Shown here: piece by piece, positions 10,257-21,343 of the stretch
Numbering within the stretch: position 1 is the stretch's first letter
How the letters are laid out: each line of letters opens with the position of its first letter
From: Spongilla lacustris
Lineage: Eukaryota; Porifera; Demospongiae; Spongillida; Spongillidae
Length of the DNA: 64,000 nucleotides
Reading direction: 5' to 3'
Assembly (NCBI GenBank): GCA_949361645.1
Contig: OX442419.1
Location: forward strand, 10,570,351 to 10,634,350
The notes under the pieces: model-generated
Told to the model about the DNA's origin: nothing
The model's database searches: none
Seen by the model: only the letters and a program-made list of their open reading frames with translations
Position numbers and translations under genes: made by a program

Positions 10257-11975
10257 GTGGTAGATGAAAGGCAAATGGAAGAAACATTGGAAGCTTTGAA
10301 GATTAAGTATCCTCAACCCTGGAGGGATTGTTTGGGCAAGGTCTCCGGAATCAAGGCTAAGATGATCCTAAAGGAGGGAGCCCAACCCGTGTTTTTAAAG
10401 GCTAGACCCATTCCATATAGCTTACGTGAGAAGGTAGAGAGAGAGCTTGATCGGTTACAGAAAGATGGGGTCATTAGTAGGGTAGACTGGAGTGACTGGG
10501 CAACACCGATTGTGGTGGTACCGAAACCAAATGGGACAATCCGCCTATGTGGGGATTTTAAGATGACCATTAACCCAGTCCTCAAAGTGGATCAATACCC
10601 ATTACCAAAAATGGATGACATCTTTGCTGCTTTGGGTAAAGGAGTTCTTTTCAGCAAAATAGATTTGCAGTGGGCGTATTTGCAAATGGAACTGGACGAG
10701 GAATCAAGGGGGCTGCTTACTGTGAACACACACAAGGGCCTGTTTCAGTTTAACCGGATGGCTTTCGGCGTGGCATCTGCCCCTGCCATTTGGCAGAGAA
10801 CTATGGATACCATATTGCAAGGAATACCTAATGTTCAGTGTTTCTTAGATGACATTGTAGTTGCTGGAGGAAACATTGAGGAACATCTACACCTATTGGA
10901 GACTGTTTTTAAGCGTCTAGAACAGTACGGAGTTACAATCAACAAAAAGAAGAGCATTTTCTTTCAGAGACAAATAGAGTTTTGTGGCCATGTTATTGAT
11001 GCTCAAGGGTTGCACAAGACCACAGAGAAGATTCAAGCCATTGTAGAATCACCCAAACCTATGAATGTCTCTCAACTTCGTTCCTTCCTGGGAATGGTTA
11101 ATTACTATCGGAAATTCCTTCCAAACCTGTCAACCAAATTGGCCCCTTTACATGCATTACTACAAAAGGATGTGAAGTGGTCGTGGACCAAAGCTTGTGA
11201 GGAGGCTTGGAAGTTGGTGAAGGACGTGGTAACGGCAGACACGGTGTTGGCCCATTTTGACCCCAGTCTACCCATGACGCTAGCATGTGATGCAAGCTCC
11301 TATGGTTTGGGGGCTGTGTTGTCCCACATCACAGCAACAGGTGAAGAACGACCGGTGGCTTTTGCGTCTCGCACATTAACGGTTACGGAACAGAAGTATT
11401 CCTAGATTGACAAGGAGGCACTAGCCTTGGTGTGGGGAATTAAGAAGTTTAACCAGTACTTATTTAGATCACACTTCACACTGATAACTGACCACCAACC
11501 CCTAACTGTGATTTTCAGGCCAGACAAGGGTATTAGCATCACTACAGCAGCAAGGCTTCAAAGATATGCAATGTTTCTTGCTGGGTATGACTTTGAAATT
11601 AAATATCAGAATACATCTCAGCATGCAAATGCTGATGCCTTATCACAGCTTCCGTTACCCTCACAAGATGGCACTGAGCAGGATGGAATGGGAAACCTTT
11701 TCATTAAACAGATAGAAAACCTGCCAATTACTGCAATGTCTCTGAAGGGAGCTACTCAGAATGATCCCATATTGGCTAAGGTATTACATTTTACCCTGAG
11801 TGGCTGGCCTGTCAAAGGGTGTGAGGAGTGTCCAGATTTGAAACCATACTATGACAGGAGGCATGAGTTGACCATTGAACAAGGTTGCATCATGTGGGGA
11901 ATTCGTGTAGTAATCCCAACAAAACTGAGGGATCGTGTTTTGGAGGAGCTGCATGACAGACATTGGGGGTGGTGA
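10257..11975 (+). pseudogene. pol: Reverse transcriptase and RNase H of the gypsy element
   Basis: The RT fingers/palm carry VVVPKPNGTIRLCGDF, FSKIDLQWAYLQ, GVASAPAIWQ and the catalytic FLDD (usual Y/F-x-DD). The RNase H region carries TLACDASSYGLGAVLS and ITDHQPL. A TAG at 11403-11405 interrupts it where a glutamine-type codon is expected, after KYS; the frame then continues with IDKEALALVWG to 11975. The end runs into the integrase zinc finger (ELHDRHWG) and then changes frame. Broken pol gene. Confidence 0.88.
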
Positions 11976-13244
11976 AGATGAAGGGGCTCGCACGAAGCCA
12001 TGTGTGGTGGCCAGGCATTGACAAGGGAATTGAAGAGGTCACACATGCCTGTCAGGGGTGTCAGCGAATGAAGCAAAACCCGAAATTGTCAACCTTGCAT
12101 CCATGGGAGTTCCCGGAGGGGCCTGGGAAGAGAATTCATATTGATTTTGCAGACTCTTCTCTGTGTGGTAGATGCTTATTCAAAGTGGCCCGAGGTAGTG
12201 ACAATGGAAAAGACAACTGCAGAATCCACTATCGAAGAACTGAGGCTTTTGTTTGCTAGATGGGGCATACCTGTTCAAATTGTCACTGACAATGGCCCAC
12301 AATTTGCTTCACAAGCTTTTGAGAGATTCACCAGTCTTAACCACATCAAACACATCACAACTAGTCCTTATCACCCTGCAACTAATGGGTTGGCAGAGCG
12401 TTTTGTGCAGACCTTGAAACAAGCATTGCGATCCTCAAGAAAAGATGGGCGAACCTTCCAGCATCGACTGGCAAGTTTTCTTATGAATTATTGGAATGCC
12501 AGGCATGCAACCACTGAAGAGTCGCCAGCGTGTCTGATGATTGGCCGGGATGTGAGAAGCTGGTTGCATCTGCTAACACCAGACCTTGCAGGAACTGTTG
12601 CCAAGAACCAGTCAGTTCAGGTACAAGCACAAGCAACGGCACGGGACCGAAGTTTTGAAGTGGGAGACTGGGTGATGGTCCGTGACTACAGGCGTCCAGG
12701 GACTGAGAGATGGTGTCAAGCACAAGTGAAGGCCAAGGTTGGGCCTAAAACATACCATGTGCAGGTGGGAGGAAGTAATCTGTGGAAAAGGCATGTCGAG
12801 CAGATGATACGAAGTGGAAGTGACCAGTTGGGGGAATCTGGACCAAGGGAGTTCGAGGACTCTGAAGGACCCATTCTCGTTCCCATTATTTGCCAGGAGG
12901 CCGATACCACCCACCCTACACCTATGCTCCCGAGCATCCCTTCCATGGGGGTAGTAGCTGCCCCCGTATCACCCCAAATGGGTGGGCGGTCAGAGGAAAC
13001 AAGAGAGGCTACTTCCTTGGAAACAAGAGAACCTAATCCCCGGGTTAATGATGAAGAACATGGTTTCCATGGTGACGAGGTTCTTGGAAAAGAACAAAAT
13101 TGTGGAGGGGGCCCAAACCCCTCTGCTGTTCCTGCCACAGATGGGCACAAGAGGAACCCTGATGAACGCCCTCTCACAAGCACACGAAGTGGGAAAATAG
13201 TGCGCAAACCAGCCCGTTACCGAGAAGAGGGGGAAAAGATGTGA
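11963..13244 (+). pseudogene. pol: Integrase of the gypsy element
   Basis: The HHCC zinc finger continues from the previous frame (VWWPGIDKGIEE, ACQGCQ), then the frame changes near 12150. The second frame carries the DDE core: VVDAYSKWPEVV, TDNGPQFASQAF and TNGLAERFVQTLKQAL. The C-terminal part has VGDWVMVRDYRRP and ends SGKIVRKPARYREEG just before the polypurine tract, as is common for this clade. Two frames are needed, so no intact integrase is encoded. Confidence 0.88.
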
Positions 13245-13360
13245 TGTTTTCGACTTAATAATTAACTAAATTTTAGTGCAGTGTGTGATTGATTCGCGTG
13301 ATGTTGGATTGAGTGTGCATGCTGTTTGAATCTGTTGCCATCGAGAGTAAGTATTTCACA
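13240..13360 (+). repeat. 3' LTR (121 bp)
   Basis: Direct copy of 8906-9026. The polypurine tract lies immediately upstream. Confidence 0.9.
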
Positions 13361-14208
13361 GTGGTGCCATAGCTATGATCAGAGATGGTGAGTACTTGAT
13401 GCCTGCTCTGCTGCCCCACCTGGACTCCACCCAAGTGTCCTGTACCTTGAAAGAGGTGCCTCCCTGATGATTAGGTTTGCCCATGGCTATATTCCTAGTG
13501 GTCTGTTTTGCTGTCTTGTGGCCCTTCTACTTTCATCTACTTGGAAGGTGTGCACCAATAGGGGAAAGCCATTGTGTCTGTATCACAACTGCATCAGATT
13601 AGGCCAATTAGAGTCCTCAGAAATTGTGACCCTTGTGGACATGTTCTCCTATATAGGAGTGCATGTTGATGAGGCTTCAAGTGAGGTGTGTAGGGAGATA
13701 AGAGGTCTTGTCCACAGTGGTATCAAGAGTGCCTGTATTGTGCTCAAGTACCATAATGTCCAGTTTGAAGATGCCTTCATGTGTGCAGGAGCCCATTGTA
13801 CCTCAGACCCTCCTCATGTAACTGTAGTGGTGTATTTAAGGTCAGCATACAAGTGGAAGTGTACCATTTTGGAAGACCAGAATGGAGACCTGAGTGAGGA
13901 CCAGCTGATGTGGTTACCATCTAGGACAGGTGAGTGCCATCCCTTTGGTACAGCTGCAGTGCTTATGTGCCACATTTGTGTCATGTCTATTTATAGGGAC
14001 CAGGTCATCAGTACCATCAATGGAGGACCTGATGAATGATGTTGCAGCTGTGGTTCCAGCCAAGTGGAGATTTGTTGGCATACAACTAAAAGTGCCCCAG
14101 AGGGACCTCGATGATATCCAGTTCCAAATGGCTGGGAGGCCAAATAGTAATCTTCATGCATTTGAAGTGATGTTGGCTAAATGGAGCACCTTTAACCCCC
14201 ATCAGTAG
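13361..14208 (+). pseudogene. Roco-like/COR gene copy, right fragment with a Death domain
   Basis: It restarts 394 bp upstream of where the left fragment stopped, repeats that stretch, then continues through the COR-like end (NVQFEDAFMC; SEDQLMW). After a probable intron (donor near 13928, acceptor TTTATAG at about 13996) it has an exon with a canonical Death domain: PSMEDLMNDVAAVVP, AKWRFVGIQLKVPQRDLDDI and a closing MLAKWSTF, then TAG at 14206-14208. The intact gene at the right end has lost the middle of this same domain. The fragment reads openly over long stretches but cannot be expressed as one protein because the gene is split and truncated. Confidence 0.75.
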
Positions 14209-14365
14209 ACCTGGAGCACCATTGTTGGTGCTCTGGGGACACCAAGTGTTGGAGAAGTAGCACTGGCAGCTGAGCTAAGGACAAAATACTTACGTTACAT
14301 GTGCAATGTCATTTTTATTTTCTATATCTGTAAATTCTTTTGATAAATCAAAAATAACCACATTG

Positions 14366-14826
14366 CTAATGTGCAGGCTGGGGGTGGGGCAGCCTCACAC
14401 ACACAAACACAAAACACACTGAACACACACACACACAGCGGTGAGGCTCATCGATGCAGCACTGAAGGCATCCCTGGAGTTCACCTTTCCATTTGTCCTC
14501 AATCAGGAGGTCAAGACCCACTGCTGGACTCAGTGGGCATGGCACAACACTTCCTGTACATTTCAACAGGAGGACAGAAGCCTCCAGAAGATGCCCCGCC
14601 CACTGGTGCCTATCCCTCACTCCTCTTCACCTTCGTCACCAGTCAGAGTCATAACAGCACTGCCATGAAGGTCCTGAACATCTTATCGCAGCCTCAGTGG
14701 TCCAGTATCAACCTGAGTAGCTCCCTGGGGTCCCTCCCCTCCCTGTCCCTCTACCACCAGGTGTTCATGCTCAGCCAGTACAGGGGAATATTCCCGCTCA
14801 TGTGTCCACACATGATCACTAGGTGA
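14366..14826 (+). other. Coding-like relic, family not recognised
   Basis: Two overlapping open frames of 151 and 75 codons. One reads RLIDAALKASLEFTFPFVLN; the other LLFTFVTSQSHNSTAMKVLN and LYHQVFMLSQYRGIFPL. The composition looks more protein-like than the flanks, but switching frames is needed to keep the best-looking segments, so this is at most a decayed exon. Confidence 0.25.
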
Positions 14827-15310
14827 TCCTCATGTCTGCAAACCTGATCATCAGGTGGTGAACATAATCTTCACCCAGTGTGGCCATGACCTGACCACCA
14901 TGGACACTCTTTGTCAGGCAAGGTCAACAGTTTGATTATCTTGCATTAAGGGTTGAAGTCAACCAACCCATAACATCAAATATTTTAGTCACATTCTGTA
15001 AAATAATGTCACTGTTTGTTGGGAATACCATTGGTTAAGAGTGGTGTATAATGGAATTTTAAAAATCAACAGAATTGATGAGCTATCACTTGTAGGTACG
15101 CTTAGTTCTTACCTCAAAGCCCTGGTCATATTAGTTTGCACACATTGGATTATATTTGCTCTTTTCGTACAAATACTCTACATGAGATATAAATGTCAAA
15201 AGATCCTGTAGTCAAGACTTGGAATGCAAAGCCAACAGGACCCCCCCCCCCCCCTCCCCATACCTTCACTCTTCCATTTACAAAGGTAATCCTCCAACTG
15301 TGCTATATTG
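14827..15310. other. Non-coding stretch
   Basis: No gene seen. A poly-C run of about 14 lies near 15241-15254. Confidence 0.4.
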
Positions 15311-15329
15311 ATCTGTTGTTATCACATGT

Positions 15330-15680
15330 GGGAGAAGCATGCTTAGAACTCCACTGACCTGGTATCATGGGAGAAGCACTTCTCTGCAAGCTTAGCACTC
15401 CACTGACCTGGTATCATGGGAGAAGCACTTCTCTGCATGCATAGCACTCCACTGACCTGGTATCATGGGAGAAGCACTTCTCTGCATGCTTAGCACTCCA
15501 CTGGCCTGGTATCATGGGAGAAGCACTTCTCTGCATGCTTAGCACTCCACTGACCTGGTATCATGGGAGAAGCACTCCACTGGCCTGGTATCATGGGAGA
15601 AGCACTTCTCTGCATGCTTAGCACTCCACTGACCTGGTATCATGGGAGAAGCACTCCACTGGCCTGGTATCATGGGCACT
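15330..15680. repeat. Minisatellite, about 49-bp unit
   Basis: Seven or so copies of a unit containing CTCCACTGACCTGGTATCAT and GGGAGAAGCACTTCTCTGCA, some copies shortened by loss of the second half. Confidence 0.9.
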
Positions 15681-16127
15681 CCACCTTCCTAGTCACTAGG
15701 AATGGGGACCATAAAAAAGAAAAGCAAAGGTCACCACCCCCGGTCTCTTAGGATATGGGGAAGTTTTTCTTTTAATGCATAAGCACGAGCATAAGCTATG
15801 CCACGTAAATACACGTACAGGGTAAAAAGATCGTTGTGTGTTACGCATGCGCAGTTCTCTCCACATAAGGATGTCGAACACTTGTACATGTATTTTGTAC
15901 GTTCACAGTGAGGCGATTACGAGCCTGTTTTTTTTTTACTGTTGGCACTGACATCATTCCATAGTAAGAATGTACCCAAAACGCGCATAAACTGGAAATT
16001 GCCCATACCGTTCTATAGCGATGAGACGGATATGAGCCACGAAATTGTTTTTCGATATATGACGTCACATGAAAGGGGTCTTTGTCGGTGGAAATTGGGA
16101 GGTGAGCGTTTAAGAAAGATGGTATGG

Positions 16128-16565
16128 TGCGGCTCTGCGGGGACTACAAGGTGTCCGTTAATCAAGCATTTGTGGTGGACAAGTACCCATTGCCAAAGCC
16201 TACTGATCTGTTTGCCAAGTTAGCAGGGGGGAAGTGGTTTTCTAAACTGGATTTGGCACAAGCTTATACTCAGATGGAACTGGATGAACAATCTCGGTAA
16301 TATGTTGCAATTAACACTCACCGTGGCCTGTATCGGTATTTGCGGTTGCCTTTCGGAATTGCTTCAGCTCCAGCTATTTTTCAGCGAACTATGGATACGA
16401 TCCTTCAAGGCATACCGGGGGTATTGTGTTACGTGGATAACATACCCATTGTGGGTAAAACCAGAGAAGAACACATTTCTACTTTGCAGGAGGTTTTGAA
16501 GCGGTTGCAGAAGGAAGGGCTGAAATTGAGCAAAGATAAATGTCGTTTTTTTGGTCAAGACTGTG
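16128..16565 (+). pseudogene. Gypsy reverse transcriptase fragment
   Basis: An RT palm fragment from LCGDYKVSVNQAFVVDKYPL through FSKLDLAQAYTQMELDE and FGIASAPAIFQRTMDTILQG to CRFFGQD. A TAA interrupts it at about 16299-16301. The catalytic box reads YVDN instead of Y-x-DD, so the second metal-binding Asp is gone. No LTRs or other domains lie beside it. It belongs to a different gypsy lineage from the element at 8906. Confidence 0.85.
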
Positions 16566-17340
16566 GAACATATGGAGAAATGTGCGGTCACGGGAATTAG
16601 CTGTACAACTAACCGCATATGGGCAGTATAGGAGATTGTATGGAAAACTCAAGAAAATCCTATGTTCTGCTTCAATCTTATGCATTTGAAGATTTGCCCG
16701 ACAAGTTCTATAAGATATAGGACATGGTACAAATTGTGATGATTTTTTCAAAATTTCTAGCCCCTTCCTGTGGGTTCCCTTGATTATTTTGCTTTTGGCT
16801 TGATGACATTGGAATTGATACCTAATTATCATATTCCATCTCATATATCTGTTGTATCTAATGTGGTAAGGGATTTGCCCGACATGTCCCCAAATCTTGA
16901 ATCTATGGACATAATTATCGAGTATTTTTCAAATTTTTGCTATGATAATTCCCGGTTCCTCTGAATTTTCTATTCATGCACTAAGATCTGCGTACATTTG
17001 CACCGCTCATCATCACGTGCGCATCTCAAATGATGAACCTATCTCGTACCCAGACAGAAAATATTATTCTGACATCCATCACGTGCGTTCAACTGTTTGT
17101 GGAGGAAGAATCACGCCCAATTGGCCTCGTGCCCAACAAATATTCCGCTATCTTCGTGGGCGTTATATCGATCGACTATGAAAGGCACAAACCTTATATT
17201 ATATAAATTGCAGCTCGATCGCGAGTTTTGACTCTGAGATTCAGCGAGTGTTTATTAGGCATTGCTGATACCTCTTGATTGTCGGGTACCGATGCTGATG
17301 GTTGGATCCGCCAGTCCACTTAAGTTGGAGGGTATGTGGC
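16566..17340. other. Non-coding, no gene seen
   Basis: A 79-codon open frame at 16942-17181 has no recognisable motif and is treated as chance. Confidence 0.4.
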
Positions 17341-17350
17341 GCATCAGCTC

Positions 17351-17827
17351 TAGTCTCGTTCCCAGACCCTATTTGTTGAGAAACAAGGCCCCGCTCAGCA
17401 AGTGCTGGAATGTCGGCGGCATGCACCAGAGATCTATGTTATCTCTGGCGGCACCAATTAGATTACAGGTGTATGCTTGGAATTTGCCCCGTGCGGGCGA
17501 TGCCGGGATTTGACAATATTTGACCGACGTGCAGTTGGTTAGGTAGGAACAGTTTGACCAGATAGAGTATTTGACGTTACAGCCACACCTACATGTATAA
17601 TGTACATCGATAGTTAAATCCTCCCTTAGATAGGGAGGATTTGACAGCATACCGCGTATTCGTAATTGTTTGATATGACGCGCGATGTCGAATCCAATGT
17701 GCTTAATGTACTTGTGCGCTCAGACTCGCCTGGAATCTGATTGGTGTCGTCGACATTCCAGCGTTTTCAACCGAATAGCGTTATAGCAGACCTTGTTTCT
17801 CAATACGTTGGTCTGGGTACGAGACTA
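17351..17827. mobile_element. MITE with TIRs and a perfect 9-bp target duplication
   Basis: 477 bp. It begins TAGTCTCGTTCCCAGACC and ends GGTCTGGGTACGAGACTA. The inverted ends match over about 38 bp and, less well, further inward (GCTGGAATGTCGGCGGC against GTCGTCGACATTCCAGC). It is flanked by CATCAGCTC at 17342-17350 and again at 17828-17836. A 9-bp duplication fits Mutator-like or Merlin-type elements. No coding capacity. Confidence 0.85.
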
Positions 17828-17984
17828 CATCAGCTCCCAGTACTATATTATAGCAGCTTGGTACAGGCACAAGACTAAATCATTAGCATAAGCACTCTAC
17901 CCTCAATTATATGTCCTTATTTACTTAATGCAAAAATTGTATACATCAGTTTTTCTTATTTTACTCTTTATTTTTTTAATTTAT

Positions 17985-18004
17985 TTATAATAATAATAAT
18001 AATC

Positions 18005-18034
<30 letters not shown>
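17985..18034. repeat. (AAT)n microsatellite
   Basis: About 16 AAT-type triplets with one interruption (AATCAT). Confidence 0.9.
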
Positions 18035-18036
<2 letters not shown>

Positions 18037-18096
18037 CTTAACACAAAATGCTAAGTATACAATAACACACCCCACCCCATTAAACACCCCTCCCCC

Positions 18097-18410
18097 CTAA
18101 AAGTCAGTCCTGGTAGGAGTAAAAAGTGTTCCTATTATGGAGGCAGCATTGCCCCTTTGTACAGCCACTGAAAGACGTTGGAGCAGGTAGCTGTAACTTT
18201 TTGTGTCACCAGTTGTGGCTGAGAGCCTGTGACCTAGGAAGATCAGGGAAAGAGGGCCAACTACACCTGATGTTTCATAGGCAATAGGGGTGAAACATAT
18301 GCCTGGCTGTCCCTCCAGATATGAATATTTGACCTTTTTCCGGTCCTCTGCCTGACTGGCGACAGCACCTGCTGCCATAGTGGACTGTGCCAGGTAAAAT
18401 ACATCAGTTG
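18097..18410 (-). pseudogene. C-terminal relic of a retroelement-type polyprotein
   Basis: Reads STMAAGAVASQAEDRKKVKY, then CFTPIAYETSGVVGPLSLIF, then YLLQRLSVAVQRGNAASIIG. This layout (AE..K..KY, F.P.A.ET.G..G, LS.A.QRGNA) is common at the C-terminus of reverse-transcriptase polyproteins in cnidarian and sponge genomes. Only the tail is present. A related tail is at 29948-30390. Exact class not determined. Confidence 0.5.
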
Positions 18411-18449
18411 CACCATAACCAAGTTTCTTAAGGTGTTAACGTACATGTA

Positions 18450-19373
18450 ATGTTCATCTCTTAAACCTATGCCAATATGAGGAGGTACTAGCTATAGAAG
18501 GAGCTAATTTACTTAGTGTCAGGAGAAATGGCGAGGCAGTTGATAATAATTCTTGGAGTTTGAAATGTCTTGCACATGATATTTTGAATTCACTGAATGC
18601 TTTAACCCTTCCCTAAATGTACATGTACCTCTATACTGAATATATGACATTTGAATTCGAATTTAATATACAGGTCTCCACGAAGTCATTTCATCCCTAT
18701 AACTCAGAATTGAAATTAATTAACTTTAATATATATTGCAGTAGTTAGGTTCCAGTTATTTTAAGCGGGTAAGTAATTGTATCAAAACCCTCAAAAATCA
18801 AAATATTTAAAGCACTCTATTATCAACGTTATTCAAGAATATGGTTAGAGGTAATTGATTTTGATACCTACAATAAGTAAGGTTAGATTTGGAATATGCG
18901 GTGGAACAGCACTGATTTCAAGTCACTGAGTTCAATAGACATGTAAAATCATAATTTGCTCTTAAGTTATAGCAGTTGAAGCTATTATGGGATAACTAAT
19001 TTTAATAACCATCACTAATTACTCCATTATTAAATGAACTAAAAAACATCATATGATTTGTATTAGATCATCTAATGGTGAGTCATTAAAAAGTTAATTA
19101 TAGTTGTAGTGGCCTTTTAGCATTTTCAAATTTGATTTGTTGTTTTGAATATTAAAACTAGCAAAATGCCAATCAACTCAATCTCTTTTCACAGCTATTC
19201 TGTAGATTATAACTTGCAATTAATTAATTTGACTGACAACTTTTAATTAATTACAAATTTTATCTTTTGAACTGTTAAAGATAATTGAATTTGAATAAAT
19301 CAATGTGCTTCATATTTGCCTAAACCTGGTTATTCTTTATTCATAAATTGATTTAGATTGATAATCCAATTAA
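18450..19373. other. AT-rich non-coding stretch
   Basis: No exon or structured repeat seen. Confidence 0.45.
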
Positions 19374-19573
19374 GGAATTGTATTCAGTCAAAAGCATTGC
19401 ATTCCTTAATACACACATGTATTACATAATGTCAGTGGAGTTAGCAGGATGCACTAGGTTGATGATGCATGATAAGACATGTACATACAGTGGATTATAC
19501 GTTCAGAAGACAGGTATGTTTGTATGTTGCATGAAACCTATGCACTCACTAGCTTGTACATACACTATATAAA

Positions 19574-20790
19574 ATGGAAGATGCTGAAGTAAGATGTGCA
19601 AGATTGAAGAGTAAGAGCGCAGAAATAAAACTAAGTATGAAGTACGAGCCACTACTGAACATTCCAGTCCTACATGTACATGTACCTTATGAAATACATC
19701 GTCTGCTAAGGATCTTCGATGTGCTGATATGCAACTTGGTGTTTCAAGTGAGACAGATCAATGCTAAAGCAGGACCTGTAATGAAGCAACTCATTGACAC
19801 TATCAGAAGTTTTGGCCTGTCTTTTCATGTGTGGTGGAAGCCTCCAGGAAAAGATAATCTTGGTTTTGACTGCATATCTTTTAGAGAAAAAGACAGGAAA
19901 AAGCTTCTAGTGCAGTTACCACCCCATTTGGACCCCCTATTTCCCCCAATGCAGTTAGTAAGCTGCGGAAGGTAAAGCACTGCCGCATACATGTATGCCG
20001 GCACTGTAGTTTGAAGCAATTCTGTATATAGAACTGTGTAATGTAGGAGTTTGAAAAGTCAAGCTGGAGTCCTGATGCTGAGACCCTTCAGACTGAGGTA
20101 AATATTTGTGTAAATGGTTATGCATCATTCATAAGTTCATCTACTATAAGAAGAGTGGATAAATTTTTTTCTTGCTATGTCCAAAACATTGGAACAAGGG
20201 CGTCCCCATTGGGGAGGGGGGGGGGGGAGGCCACAGCCCCCCCCCCCCCCCCCCCCCCCCCCTCAGTTTACATACATGCACATTGAAAGTGGACAGCACC
20301 CTCCCCCAACTGATTGAATGACTGGATTGGCCGAAAGAGCGGACACCTCACACCTCACTGATTGAATTGGCCAAAATTAGACAGCACTCCCCCCCACCCC
20401 CACCCGCTGGTTGAATGGGCCGAAAGCAGACAACTTATTCACTGCTGTCAAATGGTGCCCCCCCCCCCCCCCCCCCCTTCCAGAAAAGCTGGGGGCGCCC
20501 ATGCTTTGGAAGGATACAAAGACAAAAATGCACATCTTGGCTAAGCACATTCCTGCCATGATGAAAGACAACAGAAATGTGAAGCAGTTTAGCTGCCAAG
20601 GTTAGTGAATATGATTGTACACTGACATAGTATTGTACCTGTATGTGTACTGTACATGTATATAGCTGTTGAGAAGCTAAATGATGATGCAACATGGATA
20701 TAAGCTTACTTTAGCAACAATAAATGGGACCCTGCCAGAGCCATATTTCTTACAAAAGAATGACAAGGCAATTGATCAGAATGGATGAAC
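19574..20790 (+). pseudogene. Transposon-type gene of a marine-invertebrate family, decayed
   Basis: At 19755-19970 QINAKAGPVMKQLIDTIRSF is followed by DRKKLLVQLPPHLDPLFPP. At 20515-20602 TKMHILAKHIPAMMKDNRNV and KQFSCQG lead to a good donor. At 20670-20760 VEKLNDDATW, AYFSNN, WDPARAIFL follow. I recall this series (KAGP.M..LI.TI.SF; H.P.MM....+KQFSCQ.VEKLND) from a repetitive, transposon-derived family in cnidarians and sponges; I cannot name it. In-frame stops follow DATWI and FLTKE. A G/C-tract element (20205-20500) sits in what would be its intron. Pseudogene status is inferred from the stops. Confidence 0.5.
20205..20500. mobile_element. G/C-tract MITE-like insertion
   Basis: Left edge GGGCGTCCCCATTGGGG and right edge GGGGGCGCCC are inverted relative to each other, and the body is dominated by poly-G and poly-C runs. 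Target duplication not resolved. Confidence 0.4.
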
Positions 20791-20799
20791 CCCTTCAAT

Positions 20800-21340
20800 G
20801 CATCATGGTCAAATTATACATGTAATCACATACATTGTGTATACAGTGTGTGTAACATTGAGTACAGAAGCACATATTACATGTACGTTGTGGGTGTAAG
20901 GACAGAAAAAAAATGAGCTACTGTGCACTGTGCAATAATGCATAAGGTTGTCATTTCTAACAGTGTACACATACAATCATTTTGCAGCAGTTAGGAAGAA
21001 CTAGGGGTGTGGCATCAGAATTTGGAAGTGTTTGAGGGGTGACTCCTTCATGGTAATGGCATCCTGTTCAGCTGATCCTGGCAGAGTACATTCAATTTCA
21101 GTGATGGATCCAGGATTTCCAGTTTGTGGGGGTATGCCTCACTCCTGGGCCTGCTGGGGTATAGGGGAGCAGCTGTAAGCTCCTTCAACCCATATTTCAA
21201 CAAGTCAAAGAGTGTATGGAAGCTTTCCCATTATATATGTATCACTGCTTGTGCCTACAGTACATGTACAGCTCATTACATGCATGACTATGAGTTTTGC
21301 TCTACCCATTGATGTGAGGTAAGATAACAACCAGTCATTG
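20800..21340. other. Non-coding stretch
   Basis: Scattered TACATG hexamers; no exon seen. Confidence 0.4.
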
Positions 21341-21343
21341 CCA

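Larger units (their letters stand above)
8906..13360 (+). mobile_element. Ty3/gypsy LTR retrotransposon, full-length but decayed
   Basis: Two 121-bp direct terminal repeats (TG...CA) differ at one base by eye. A primer-binding-like TGGCGACGAGGGTGGGAT follows the 5' LTR and a purine tract (GAAGAGGGGGAAAAG) precedes the 3' LTR. Gag zinc knuckles, aspartic protease, reverse transcriptase, RNase H and integrase follow in the Ty3/gypsy order. There is no envelope-like frame. At least three frame changes and one TAG interrupt pol, so it cannot make an intact product. The flanks are not a short target duplication: a 394-bp host segment is repeated instead. Confidence 0.92.

Noticed and set aside
10024..10263. 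Programmed ribosomal frameshift in the gypsy element
   Set aside because: The change of frame is inside the protease and not at the gag-pol border, and other breaks occur downstream, so decay or sequence error is simpler.
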